A stretch of DNA of 64,000 nucleotides, taken from Symsagittifera roscoffensis (taxonomy: Eukaryota; Xenacoelomorpha; Acoela; Convolutidae). Where the stretch lies: contig NC_087064.1 in assembly GCF_963678635.1 (NCBI RefSeq), forward strand, positions 77,389,620-77,453,619, read 5' to 3'. The notes under the pieces are model-generated. The model did not search any database. It saw nothing but the letters and a program-made list of their open reading frames with translations, and was not told the origin of the DNA. Below are positions 17,368 to 29,500 of the stretch, piece by piece; positions within the stretch are counted from its first letter, which is position 1; every line of letters begins with the position of its first letter. The position numbers and the translations under genes are program-made.

Positions 17368-17747
17368 GTAAGTATGAATTAAATGAATATTACTAACTAA
17401 TTAAAATATTAAAAACTCACCATACTTTATTCATGTTTTCTTTAGATTTTTAGCCTTCATCCGACGATCACCTACAAAAACCACAAAAGACAAATAAAAA
17501 TCGCAAATTTCATCAAACAGATTTCAAAAATTCTATTAATCTCTTACACTTATAAATTTATAAATTTAATACGAATGCAGTAAATTCATTTCTAAAATTT
17601 TCCCCACAAGCAGTAAATCTAATTATGATGAAAATTTGTAACTTAAAATTCCCCCATAACTAGCAGTAAATTAACAAATTCTATGCAGTAAATTAATAAA
17701 ATGCAATTGCAGTACTAACCTTTTGATATTTTCATTCATTCGCACAG
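17368..17747 (+). promoter_or_regulatory. Candidate 3' intron: donor CAG/GTAAGT, two TACTAAC branch sites, two acceptors
   Basis: Four bases after the last stop codon is CAG/GTAAGTATG (GT at 17368). A TACTAAC at 17391-17397 precedes an acceptor TTTCTTTAG ending 17445. A second TACTAAC at 17713-17719 stands 28 bases before an acceptor CATTCGCACAG ending 17747, ideal branch spacing. Either acceptor gives an intron (78 or 380 bp) in the 3' untranslated region. Splicing here could mark RNA for export or join leader and tail exons. Confidence 0.55.
17578..17720 (+). repeat. GCAGTAAAT repeats in the 3' untranslated region
   Basis: GCAGTAAAT occurs at 17578, 17610, 17663 and 17685, followed by GCAGTACTAAC at 17709. 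Spacing is irregular (32, 53, 22 and 24 bases). They lie within the candidate intron just before its second branch site, so they may bind a splicing or export factor, or may be decoy branch or acceptor sites. No coding frame is present. Confidence 0.6.
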
Positions 17748-18979
17748 AAATTCTATCCACACTCGCACAGCTCGCCCACGAAGAATTGTTTAAAATAATG
17801 AATTTCAGTTTCAAGTTTTCACACTCAACAACTCTAACATATAATAACATGTTTCAAACTTTCCTTTAACCCGGTTGGAAAGGAATCATATACTAAACAA
17901 AACTAACCAACGCAGCTTACTAAATACCACAAATCATAGAATAACAGCATGACTAAGAAAAGGAAACCAACGGTACCCAAACCGGATTAACCCAGTTTAA
18001 AACTGGATAATTTATTCTTTTGAAGACTATTATAAAGTCTAAGAAAGAAAGAATAAAACACAAAAAAGTCGAAAGACAAACCCATACCACAAACAATTTG
18101 ATTTTTGGAAAAAGGACACAACCAACAAAACATAAGAAAAACCACAACAAACCCAACATAAAACGTTGTCACATAACAGGACCCCTCACAAAAACCGCAT
18201 GAAATCATACTCCCACTCCTGGCCTAACCCACCAGGAAGGACGTCCTGAGCATGCTCTATAGCCGGCCTAACCCACCGCGCTACATCCACGCTTTGTGAC
18301 CACACCTCTATTTTTAATAAGAGCTACTCAAGTGTGAGTAACTCTTCAAAATAACCGAACTAAAACAAAAAGCTTTTGTGAAAACAACTAACTAAAATCA
18401 TAATTAAAAAATATTAAACTAATAAATGTTTTATAAAATGTAAATTACATTATGCAATACATAGATCAGAATACAACACCAAGGACGAACATCTAAAGAC
18501 AAAACGACCCCACTACACTCGAGAGAGAATGACCAACTACAATCAATATGCCGCTCACAATCACAACTCAAAGGATTTAGAGTACGACTTGACCTCGCAG
18601 AAAAGGACTTCATTGAACTAGACCAATGACCACCTCGATGACCCAAGTGTACGTACAGATCCGAGTAACCAGGCATCCCCTCCACGCACAATCTCCACGC
18701 CATTCCCAAGCTAGATCAGACACAAAAGAAGTTCTCCCCGAAGAACAGAAAAACCTGACATAGCCAACCATTCTGAAATCAGAATTGATTTTGTTGCAGA
18801 GACTCAGTCGTTGTCACAAAAAGAACACAACGTCTTATGTCTCTAACTCCAGCTTCCTGGAACTTCTTTAACAAAAAGGAAACAGAAGAAATAAGATGTT
18901 CGCCAAACACCAACTTCCATCATCCATCCTTCGAATTGCAAAAGAACTATTCTAAAAAACTCTGTAAAACCCGGATGGG
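17748..18979 (+). other. 3' untranslated region of the retroelement, no gene
   Basis: No credible ORF. A direct repeat GGCCTAACCCACC (18221-18233 and 18265-18277) brackets a 10-bp palindrome AGGACGTCCT (18238-18247) and GCATGC, a GC-rich island in AT-rich DNA. An imperfect inverted repeat lies at about 18321-18345. The bases just before the right LTR (CCCGGATGGG) are not a clean polypurine tract; a purine-rich run lies about 100 bases upstream (18874-18898). Confidence 0.6.
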
Positions 18980-19389
18980 TGGAACCTGATCTAAACTATA
19001 TTTTATGATTGGATAAATTAAATGTTTTACCAATGTAAAGTATTTAATATTAACCAATCACGATCCATCTAACTAACAACCCACTTATTTGTAAGTGCTG
19101 AAGTTACTTGTAATTTCAGCACCAGAGAGATTTGAATTTAACTTAGAAATTAGTTGGACTCTCCCGAGCACTTCAGCAGCCGCAATAAACCAGTATACCC
19201 TAGATCTATTGAGCCTAGCAGAGACTAGTTAAACAACCTGAGACTAGATAGTATAAGAGTAAGATTAGGATCGGTATTAGACTAAGAAGTTGCACGAATC
19301 TATCCGGCCGAAAATAAGATAGCGTGACGAGCAGACGGTGTACCCTATCCGAAATTACTCTATGAGTTATACACTTCGGTCCTAACTCA
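18980..19389 (+). repeat. Right (3') LTR, 410 bp
   Basis: This is the same 410-bp sequence as the left LTR, from TGGAACC to AACTCA, with AATAAA at 19184-19189. It is followed by TTTG (19390-19393), the right copy of the target-site duplication. I find no mismatch to the left LTR. Confidence 0.95.
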
Positions 19390-19727
19390 TTTGCGCAAAA
19401 CGTTTGAAATCTGTTGTTGTTTAGTAAAATTGACCTTTCTTCGCTCGCCAGGACAATTTTAGAAACCATTTTTAGGTAAAAATTTGGTTTCAATTTTAAT
19501 TAAACCATATTATTTCTGGTGAAACTCTAAGCAACATTTCTTCTCTTCTCTTTTTGTCTATTTCAACCCACTTTGACAAAAACGCGTTTAAAAGTTTCGT
19601 TTTCTCCGGATCATGTAAAACAACACTGTATGTTAGCCTGCGTCAAAAAAAATCCCACGTATTAGAAAACGTTATACTTAAGCAAGATCTTCTAGTAATT
19701 GGTTCAAAACAAAACCTTTCTTTTTTA

Positions 19728-20264
19728 TTGTTCCGACTTTGGATACGAAAGTAACGGAATATTTGTGCTCGGGGTGGGTTTTTTTTTCTTCAGACAAATT
19801 TCGACTTTTTAACTAGCCATTTTTGACGGAATTTTTTTATATCATTCAAAAAGTATTGTTGTCCTGAGCTCAAATTTGAAAAGATATTTTACCTGTGGTC
19901 ATTTTTCGTAAAGTTACGGGGGTTTAAAGATCGCCATTTTGGCCAATTTGGGACAATTAACGCGCGATATATTTCGCGCTATTAACGTGTAAGCGGAGAG
20001 TTAACCCGTCTTAGAAATCGTTCCAAATTGGTTAAAAGAAGCTTATTTGCCATTACTGGTTTGCTACAAGGAGCGAAATCTATTGTTTTGTACTTTATAT
20101 GGCGTGTGTGGGGATGATTTTCATAAAAATTTTCAAATTTTAGAAAAAAAAATTTTTCATTTTGTTTTTTTTTTCATTGAATTTTTTAATGTTATTACTG
20201 CTCCATAAACCTTAAAAGGCAGTCGGAACATTCAGGGCTTCGCCCTGATACGAGCAGTCTTGTT
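19728..20264 (-). mobile_element. R repeat, minus-strand copy (about 537 bp)
   Basis: This is the reverse complement of the unit seen many times between 40 and 52 kb. It runs from TTGTTCCGACTTT to the hairpin TCAGGGCTTCGCCCTGA and GAGCAGTCTTGTT. Conserved internal marks are the near-palindrome GCGCGATATATTTCGCGC and TTTGGGACAATTAACGCGCG. It has no coding capacity and is probably a non-autonomous DNA transposon. Confidence 0.75.
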
Positions 20265-22200
20265 TGATTTATAGCAAGTTATTTGTCTCTAAGTGGACTT
20301 CTGCGTGGTAACTATTGCTGGGTTGCACAAACACTGGGTTACAAAAATACAACAAAAAAAGTCAGGTAAGTTTTGAGTTGAAAATTAACTAATAATCATT
20401 CTGAAAAAGTGTTTATAATTGTGTTGTCAAAAAGCCGTCGATGATTAAACGCAGCGCAGCTTTTTGCTTTTAGAAGGATACTGCTCAATTTTTGCTCAAA
20501 CCGAAACATAAGAATTAAACTGAACAAAGCCGAAGGTTTTTTTTTTAGGTTTTTCAAATTATTCTTTTTTTTTAGGTTTTTCAAATTATTGTTGATTAGT
20601 GCTCAAAATTGATTTATGACAAAAATTTAAAACAAGATTACTAAAATTAAAACAAGCAAAAAAATTAAACCACCATATTTAACTGCCCGGTCACTGTTCC
20701 CAAATGGTCTTTGACAGAGAAAATTTTGCCAAACTATAAGTTTTGGGTTTTTCGAATTTTGTTTGTTTTTCCTTCCTCGCCCAACCAATATCAACGGTAA
20801 GTGATATTTTTTGGGCCCTAAAATGGAGTTTTATAACAGTTTAGCTTACCACAATTAAATTTGGAATGATTTTGAGACGCCTTATAATTGTACGTCTTTT
20901 AATAATTTGAGCTCTTATTTTCAGAAGCGCGCGTAAATTAGTCTGAGAATATGGCTACATTGACAATTTTTGCATCAAAAAATTTAACAAAGATATTTAA
21001 CGTTTTTAAAATACGTTTTCAAATCTGAACTCAAGTTGCCAAAATTTTCAAAAAGCTATAAAAAGTTTCTGAAAAAATTATCTGGATAAGCAAAAACTAC
21101 CTCAAGCATAAAAGTTTTGTAACTTTCTTTAAATGTTGGAACAGTTTATGAATTTTTGTTGAAAAAATTGCCTGACCGTTTTCTTACTTCAAACATCAGG
21201 AGTTATATTTATTTTTCCTGCATAAAAACTGTTTTTGCAATTTTTCGGAGTCCATCAACTGTAACTGACATGAAAACCTCAAAGTGGCAGAAAAAACGAG
21301 TTGTCAAATGGCAATAACTATCTGAACATTTCACTGTCGTGTTTCTAAATCTGACCATTTTGAGTTCTGACTGAATGAGCAAAAATCTTACAAAGATTTA
21401 TGCTGTTTGAAAATACACTTAAAATAAAATTGGCTGAGTATTCAGTAGAGAAGAAACAAAGCTAAATTTTGCATCGAGAATTTGTGTGAACAAATCGAGA
21501 CACGCAGTGTCGAGATGAGAACATATTTCAAGAAGTTTTTTATGATATGGCTTATCTTGTATAAAAATTCTGGTGTCTGATATGTGAGAAACGCAAACAA
21601 AACAAAGAACAACTGAAAAAATTTCAACGCCCGAGATAGATTTTAATTTAGTTTCTTAAATAGATCAATTAAAGCACAGAAATATTTGGCATAACAAAGT
21701 TTTGCTTTTCAAATAAAGCACAAAAACATATTGAAACCATGAGTTTTATTTAAGAAAAAACACTTGTGTGCAGTAATCTCCTGTGCCATCTTTGGAACAA
21801 CAGTACAACATTAAAAAAACTAATTAGAAATAAAATCAAGTTTTGACATGAAGTTTTTTCGTGTAGTTTTGTTAGATGTTTTCACTTCTGTTACATACTA
21901 GAGTTTGCATCTCGAAATTGGTTCACATCGCAACATGCATGGTTCGTTTTGTTTACAAATTTTCCCCATGCGATACTTATTTGCTGTTGCTTATTTACTC
22001 CATATTTTGTTTGCGAACTGACTCGGTTTCTTACAATTTTATAGCATTTCGTCAAACTATTGTTTCGTAGGCTTTTTATCACAGAACAGTTCCTGTTGCA
22101 GAGAAACTTAATATGTGCAAATAATGTTTAAATTACAATTACTGAGAAAAAAAGTAACGCACTAAATCTAATCTGATTAGTGTGAAAGCCTGAACATTTA
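20265..22200. other. AT-rich DNA, no gene seen
   Basis: Short spurious frames only. Homopolymer T and A runs are frequent and there is no motif, tRNA or exon I can support. Confidence 0.5.
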
Positions 22201-22209
22201 TTGTTTCAT

Positions 22210-22720
22210 ATACACTATTGGAGAAACTTAACGCAAATTTACAATTTTACGCTCTCGAATGCCAGTTTTTACTCTCTTAATTTTAAAGACAGTTTTGAAT
22301 ATTTTCTTTTCTTAAATTTTATCCAAATTTTGTAAATCTACAAACTGCAATTGGTCTAATTTTTCCTCTCTGAAAGTCTCAATTTTAAATTTGAGACACT
22401 TAATTGCATGTTTCAGGTCTGAAAATGCCAGTTTTCACACTTTTATATAACTTTTCTGTGAAACTGAACAACTTTTCAAAAAACGGAGTCAGAAACGATG
22501 ATCATGCGGCGTCAAACGTTTCACACGAAAAAATTACATTGTTTAGTGTGGCAACTTTCCTCAACTCTGTTGTTTTGTATAATTTCACACGTTTGAAAAA
22601 GTTTTTTTTACAAATGCTGAAAACTGGAACTTTTAGACATGGAATCAACCGGTAATTGCTTCAAATCAAAAATTCAAATTTTCAGAGAGGGTAGTTCAGA
22701 TCATTTGCAGCCGGTCGATC
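22210..22720. mobile_element. Decayed repeat, copy a
   Basis: This shares with 23640-24115 and 25310-25790 the order: a ...GACAAAATTAA-like start (here GAGAAACTTAACGCAA), the phrase AATGCCAGTTTT, AACGGAGT, GAAACNTTT, a repeat of the GCCAGTTTT phrase in reverse, and GAGGGTAG...GATCATTTGCA. The start resembles terminal repeats of Tc1/mariner-like elements in my memory. No transposase frame survives. Confidence 0.4.
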
Positions 22721-23639
22721 TAATAAAATTGCATTTAATTTTGTCCACTTTTGTAGTTTCTGTTAAAAAACCGTATAATTCTAGGCTAAACGGCTTAATT
22801 CCTAATTAAATTCAAGTTTATTAAAAGCTCACAATAAGCAGTAGACATTGATATCTCAATGAATTCTGATCGAAAATAACAAATTTGAAGAAGCAAGAGC
22901 GTTTCTACTGCTCATCAAAAAGTAGAATTGTATCTGCAAAGCTTAAGCATATACTGGAGCAGAACGAGATCTTTTGAAATCAATAAAAAAAAACTGATCG
23001 AAGTTTAATGAAGCAAATATCAAGTGTAATTTTGATCTACGCACCTGTAATTTAATTGAGAAAATTTTACCTTCTGCTGCTCTGGTGAGATTTTTGATAA
23101 CCATAGAGCTTAATTTTTGGGCTCTTTCTCTGCACTAGTGGATATAACTGTGTGCTGATTTACACTAGTGGATAAAGTTAAGCGCAATTTCAGTGGGTGG
23201 CTCAGATTGTTTGCTTTTGGTTTATGTAAAAGCTTTATTATATTTCGAAGGATCCGAGATGGATATTGAAAAATGGATTTTTTTTTGCCGGAGTGAAAAA
23301 AATTGATCAAAAGACGTGAAATATTTTCAATGAGAGTATGGAATTGTTCTGTGTAACAACTTTCCCACAGTATTACACATTCAAACCGTTGGAAAACTTA
23401 GGATAGGTGGTGAAAATTGACCGGAATAAGTTGAAGGGTGGTTGAAACTATTTTTTGATGCGCTAGGGGACAAATTGCAACCGCACTTTCAGGTTTTTTA
23501 CAGCTTTGGTTTGCAAGAACTCAAAAAAGTTGGTTTCTAAGAGCATTTTATGGAATGCAAGCAATAATGATCTCAGCTGCCCTACAAAAAAGTCCTCTTG
23601 AATCAATAAATTTGATTTCAAGCACCAACCAGTTTATTC

Positions 23640-24115
23640 TACACTAGTGGACAAAATTAAGAGAATTTTCAGGATTTTACTCTCCAAAATGCTTGTTTTC
23701 AATGTCCATTTTGGACAACATTTAATTCAACATTTAGTAAAAATTTTGCATTGACACAGCGCAAATGATCAGAGCTGCCCCCCTATACAAAACCATCAAT
23801 ATTTGGCTTTGAAGACTTACCAATTTAATCCCGGTCTGTAAATGCCAGTTTTCCTTATTTGCGCTAAGTTTTGCATTGCAGTGAATTTTTTCTTGAATAA
23901 ACGGAGTAAAAAAAATTATTCATGCAACTTGAAACATTTTCAGCGAAAAAATGGTAACAATCAAGGTGAAAACGTAAATGAACTTCGACGTTTCTTATTT
24001 TTTACGCCAATTAAAAACTTTAGTGCGATTGAGAAAAACTGGCGTTTTCATACTTAGGTAACATTGGCAAATAAAAGAAACCAATTTTTGGTAGTTTCAT
24101 AGAGGGCACCTCTGA
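23640..24115. mobile_element. Decayed repeat, copy b
   Basis: This begins ACACTAGTGGACAAAATTAA and has AATGCCAGTTTTCC at about 23844, AACGGAGTAAAAAAAATT near 23900, and AGGGCACCTCTGATCATTTGCAC at the end. A partial start (ACACTAGTGGATAAAGTTAAGCGC) also lies at 23161. It aligns well by eye with copy c and less well with copy a. Confidence 0.4.
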
Positions 24116-25309
24116 TCATTTGCACTAGGTATAGAAAAATGTTACTGAATTTTGAGGGAATTGTTGTCAGAAACGGAAACAGAAAACAGGCATTTAAGGT
24201 AGTAAAATCTTGAATTTGATCTTAGTTTTTTTTCCACTAGTATGGATCTAAAAAAAGCGAGTTTTATCATTTGTAATATTTTTTATCTCAATTTCGGCTG
24301 AGGGAAGCCATGCGACAAAGTCGAGCGTACAAAATTTGTCACAATTATCAAAACACTCTTCTAGATCAAAACTTTCTATATCTATTCTGTCTATAGAACG
24401 CCTATTAAAGATGCTGACAACTAGTATTTTCAGACCCGGAGTATATTAGTTAGTGCATAAAGTTTGTATTTAATTTTATTTGCTTCCAATTTTTTCCAAA
24501 TAATCATTTCCACTGAAAGTAACTGAAATCGCTCGCCTACGGTCGATGTGAAAATTTTGTTGCAAATCATTGAAAAGTACAATCATCATTATTCTCCTTA
24601 AAATTAGAGAGAAAATTTAATTTTGCTATAATTTCATCACTAGTGCATTTTAATTTGGTCACGCAGTTTCGAATTTGGACAAGAACTGCTTTTTCAAAAT
24701 ATAAAATGAAAATATCTCATGGTCTAAAGCTTTCAAAAACTCAAAAAGTCTCTGCAACTATACTAAGCGGCCTAAAAAACGCAACGGCAAAAATTCGAAG
24801 CGCGAAAAAAGTTTTCGTAGTGCATTTTTGAGAATTTGCCAAATTCATAGGCTTTCTTTGATCGATAACAACAGTCTTTGAATAGTTGACTGGAAAGTGG
24901 GCTTTGAATTCTATTTTTGGGTGAGAATATCTAATCAAAAAACAACCTACGTTTTATCTGACTCAATTCAAACAACTATCTTTACTACCTCGGGTTAGTC
25001 ACAGTTCTGGAAAAACCTCGCCTGTAAAAGCTCAAAAAACTAAATATAATTAAGGAATTGAACAAATGGATTGAACATACCTTTCCTCTCTGAATTAAAA
25101 CTGAGTTTTCCTGGTTGATTTTAGACATGAGTTTCCTTCAAACCTACAAGGAAACAACTTGAGAAAAAAAATCAAGGTAAACAAATTGCAAAACGTGTTC
25201 ATATTTGCTTCAAAAAGGTTTGCTTGTTCGATTTCACAGTTTCTTCAACCATTTTTGCTTTGAGGAAAGATTTTAAAACTGTTGATGATGCAAGTAAGTG
25301 CAAAAATTC

Positions 25310-25790
25310 AATTACACCAATTGACAAAATTAAATGCAAATTCAGGTTTTTTTCTTTGAAGAGCCCAATTTTAAGGACCATCGGAGACCTTTTTAAAAAA
25401 GTTATAACATGTTTTTACGTCGACCGATTGCAAATGATCTAAGTTTCCCTCTCTGAAAATCATAATTCTTAATTTCAAGCACTAACCAGTTTTTTTTGTC
25501 CCTGAAAAAGCCAGTTTTTCTAATCTGCATTAAGTTTAGTATCGCAGTGAGCTCTTTCTCAAATAAGCGGAGTAAAAAAAATTGTTACAGGGAAGTGAAA
25601 CATACTCAGCGAAAAAACTGAAATAATCAGAATGAAATTATTTTGAACTCGGCTGTTTCTTTCTTTTTTACGCGGATTGAAAAACTTTTCGCGGACGATG
25701 AAAACTGGCATTTTCAGAACCTGAAAAAACTGGTAAGCACTTCAAATTAAAACTGAGGTATTCGGAGAGGGTAGCTTTGGTCATTTGCTG
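25310..25790. mobile_element. Decayed repeat, copy c
   Basis: The marks of copy b appear in the same order: TTGACAAAATTAAATGC, GCCAGTTTTTCTAATCTGC, GCGGAGTAAAAAAAATTG, CAGCGAAAAAACTG, ACGCGGATTGAAAAACTTT, GAGAGGGTAGCTTTGGTCATTTGC. There is no coding frame. Together the three copies indicate an old non-autonomous family in this region. Confidence 0.4.
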
Positions 25791-26184
25791 TTGATCTAAG
25801 TAGTATTTTTGAATTTCGAAAAAAATATTGTCCAAAATTGGTAATAAACATGCATTTTAAAGAATAAAGCCCTGAAATTCTGCTTAGTTTTTCAACTTGT
25901 GTACTAAGCTTGAAATAAATTTTTGTCTGAAATTAACAAAGAAACTCAGTTTTGATCCAGAGAAAAAAGTGTGTTCAAGACTGATCCTTTAGTTGTTATT
26001 GGTTTTTTGACCTTTCACATGCGAGGTCTTTTTGCGTTTTCAGTGTCAACCAGCATAATTTGTTACGCTATTTTTTTTCAGTATATTTACAGTTTCACAA
26101 CAGAAACGGAATTGTTTAAATTTTGCCTACTTCCAAATACTGCTTTGAGCAACATTCAATGAGAATTTAAGCCAAATTTAAACA

Positions 26185-26264
26185 ATGGCCATGATCGAAC
26201 TATCTGAATTATCCGATAGATTAGATTCAAGCACGTTGTGCTTCACAATCGTTGTTCAAACTGC
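26185..26264 (+). CDS. Possible first exon of a host gene (very tentative)
   Basis: An ATG in good eukaryotic context (AAACAATGG) opens 27-32 codons encoding MAMIELSELSDRLDSS and a hydrophobic end. Two donor-like sites follow, TTGG/GTAAAA and TTGG/GTAGGT, and the frame stops at 26281-26283. It lies just left of the minisatellite array, whose far end carries 3' exons of a + strand gene, so it could be the 5' exon of that gene with the array in an intron. There is no independent support and chance is quite possible. Confidence 0.15.
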
Positions 26265-26539
26265 TTGGGTAAAACTTGGGTAGGTTACAAAGGTAACTTA
26301 AAAACTACTTTTTTTGTACCCATTGCTTCATTTTAATAGATAGTTGTTGAGACCAATAAACTCGCTTAGAAGTGTCTTCTGGTATTAAAATGAAAACGAT
26401 ATCTATTGAAGATTTTACACCCAGTGAGTGAATTAAATCTTGAAAAGATCTGTTGTCCTTATTAGCCTACAAAAGTGACATGGTAGTACTAGGTCATCAT
26501 TGCTAATTAAGGTTTGTATTTTATCCTGACACTTAATTG

Positions 26540-29500
26540 TATTAAGCGCCATCAGTCTTTTCCTAAATAGCGCCGTCAGTGTATTTTTGTAAGCTGGGCC
26601 GCTGAAATCATTTCGTAAGTCGCGCTGATCAAGTCATTTTTTAAGTAGCGCCACTAAGGTTTTTTCTTGGCTCACGTTAGCCGTCTTAAAAACTTCTCTA
26701 AAGACTTTAGTGAAAAGATTTAGCGATGCCACTCAGGAAAAGACTGACGGCTTGACTTAAGAAAAGACTAACGAATGACTTATTCGGCGCGACTTAAGAA
26801 AATATTTTAGCGACGCGACCCTAGAAAAAACTTAAGCGGTGCGACTTGAAAATAAACTATAATGGCGCGGCTTAAGAAAAGACTGCTATAAGAAAACACC
26901 GACGGTGAGACTTCAAACCAGACTTTAGCGGCGCGATTTAAAAAAGACTGACGGCGTGACTTAAAAAAGACTGATTGCGCAACCTAAGAAAAGACTGACA
27001 GCTCGACATACAAAAAGACTGACGGCGCGACCTACGAACAGACTGGTGGCGCGACTTAAAAAACGACTGATTGCGCAACCTAAGGAAACACTGACGGTGC
27101 TACCCCAGAAAAAACTGACGGCGCGACATACAAAAAGGCTGATGGCGCGACCTACGAACAGACTAACGGCGCGACTTACGAAAAGACTGACGGCGCGATC
27201 TATGAACAGACTGGCGGCGCGACTTAAAAAAAGACTGACGGCGCGACTTGAAAAAAGACTGATTGCGCAACCTAAGAAAAGACTGACAGCGCGACATACA
27301 AAAAGACTGACGGCGCGAACTACGAACAGACTAACAGCGCGACCTACGAAAAGACTGACGGCGCGACCTACGAAAAGACTGACGGCGCGACCTACGAACA
27401 GACTGGCGGCGCGACTTTAAAAAAGACTGATTGCGCAACCTAAGAAAAGACTGACGGTGCGACCCCAGAAAAAACTGACGGCGCGACCTACGAACAGACT
27501 AATGGCGCGACTTAAGAAAAGACTGACCGCGCGATCTACGAACAGAGTGGCGGCGCGACTTAAAAAAAGACTGATTGTGCAACCTAAGAAAAGACTGACG
27601 GTGCAACCTCAGAAAAGACTGACGGCGCGAATTTAAAATGACTGATTGCGAAATCTAAGAAAAGACTGAGGGCGCTACCTACGAAAAGACTGACGGAGCG
27701 ACTTACAAACAGACTGACGGCACGATTTAAGAAAAGACTGATTGCGTGACCTAAGAAAAGACTGACGGCGCGACCTACGAAAAGATTGACGGCGCGACCT
27801 ACAAAAAGACTGACGGCGCGACTTGAAAAAAGACTGACTGCGCAACCTAAGAAAAGAATGACAGCGCGACATACAAAAAGACTGACGGTGCGACCTACGA
27901 ACAGACTAACGGCGCGACCTACGAAACGACTGAGGGCGCGACCTACGAAAAGACTGACGGCGCGACTTAAAAAAAGACTGACAGCTCGACATACAAAAAG
28001 ACTGACGGCGCGACCTACGAACAGACTGGCGGCGCGACTTAAAAAACGACTGATTGCGCAACCTAAGGAAACACTGACGGTGCGACCCCAGAAAAGACTG
28101 ACGGCGCGACATACAAAAAGACTGACGGCGCGACCTACGAACAGACTGGTGGCGCGACTTAAAAAACGACTGATTGCGCAACCTAAGGAAACACTGACGG
28201 TGCTACCCCAGAAAAAACTGACGGCGCGACATACAAAAAGGCTGATGGCGCGACCTACGAACAGACTAACGGCGCGACTTACGAAAAGACTGACGGAGCG
28301 ATCTATGAACAGACTGGCGGCGCGACTTAAAAAAAGACTGACGGCGCGACTTGAAAAAAGACTGATTGCGCAACCTAAGAAAAGACTGACAGCGCGACAT
28401 ACAAAAAGTCTGACGGCGCGAACTACGAACAGACTAACAGCGCGACCTACGAAAAGACTGACGGCGCGACCTACGAAAAGACTGACGGCGCGACCTACGA
28501 ACAGACTGGCGGCGCGACTTTAAAAAAGACTGATTGCGCAACCTAAGAAAAGACTGACGGTGCGACCCCAGAAAAAACTGACGGCGCGACCTACGAACAG
28601 ACTAATGGCGCGACTTAAGAAAAGACTGACCGCGCGATCTACGAACAGAGTGGCGGCGCGACTTAAAAAAAGACTGATTGTGCAACCTAAGAAAAGACTG
28701 ACGGTGCAACCTCAGAAAAGACTGACGGCGCGAATTTAAAATGACTGATTGCGAAATCTAAGAAAAGACTGAGGGCGCTACCTACGAAAAGACTGACGGA
28801 GCGACTTACAAACAGACTGACGGCACGATTTAAGAAAAGACTGATTGCGTGACCTAAGAAAAGACTGACGGCGCGACCTACGAAAAGATTGACGGCGCGA
28901 CCTACAAAAAGACTGACGGCGCGACTTGAAAAAAGACTGACTGCGCAACCTAAGAAAAGAATGACAGCGCGACATACAAAAAGACTGATGGTGCGACCTA
29001 CGAACAGACTAACGGCGCGACCTACGAAACGACTGAGGGCGCGACCTACGAAAAGACTGACGGCGCGACTTAAAAAAAGACTGACAGCTCGACATACAAA
29101 AAGACTGACGGCGCGACCTACGAACAGACTGGCGGCGCGACTTAAAAAACGACTGATTGCGCAACCTAAGGAAACACTGACGGTGCGACCCCAGAAAAGA
29201 CTGACGGCGCGACATACAAAAAGGCTGATGGCGCGACCTACGAACAGACTAACGGCGCGACTTACGAAAAGACTGACGGCGCGATCTATGAACAGACTGG
29301 CGGCGCGACTTAAAAAAAGACTGACGGCGCGACTTGAAAAAAGACTGATTGCGCAACCTAAGAAAAGACTGACAGCGCGACATACAAAAAGACTGTCAGC
29401 GCGAACTACGAACAGACTAACAGCGCGACCTACGAAAAGACTGACGGCGCGGCCTACGAAAAGACTGACGGCGCGACCTACGAACAGACTGGCGGCGCGA

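Larger units (their letters stand above)
474..19389 (+). mobile_element. Complete 18.9-kb Ty3/gypsy-type LTR retroelement with envelope-like and accessory ORFs
   Basis: Two direct 410-bp LTRs at a constant offset of 18506 bases, each starting TG and ending CA and flanked by TTTG, bound an internal region with Gag, Pol in the order protease-RT-RNase H-integrase, an envelope-like glycoprotein and at least four more frames. The LTR pair reads identical by eye, so insertion is recent. The plus strand is strikingly A-rich and G-poor through the coding part, unlike the flanking DNA. At 18.9 kb it is about two to three times the usual size of a gypsy-type element. Possible defects are one TGA inside gag and a -1 shift before the zinc knuckle; either could also be programmed recoding. 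All ORFs lie on the + strand and most overlap, so one or few RNAs must serve many proteins. Confidence 0.93.

Noticed and set aside
18431..18709. 92-codon minus-strand frame in the 3' untranslated region
   Set aside because: No motif, isolated and antisense to the element; composition can explain it.
18980..18995. Polypurine tract directly before the right LTR
   Set aside because: The bases before 18980 (CCCGGATGGG) are mixed; no clean tract is seen at the boundary.
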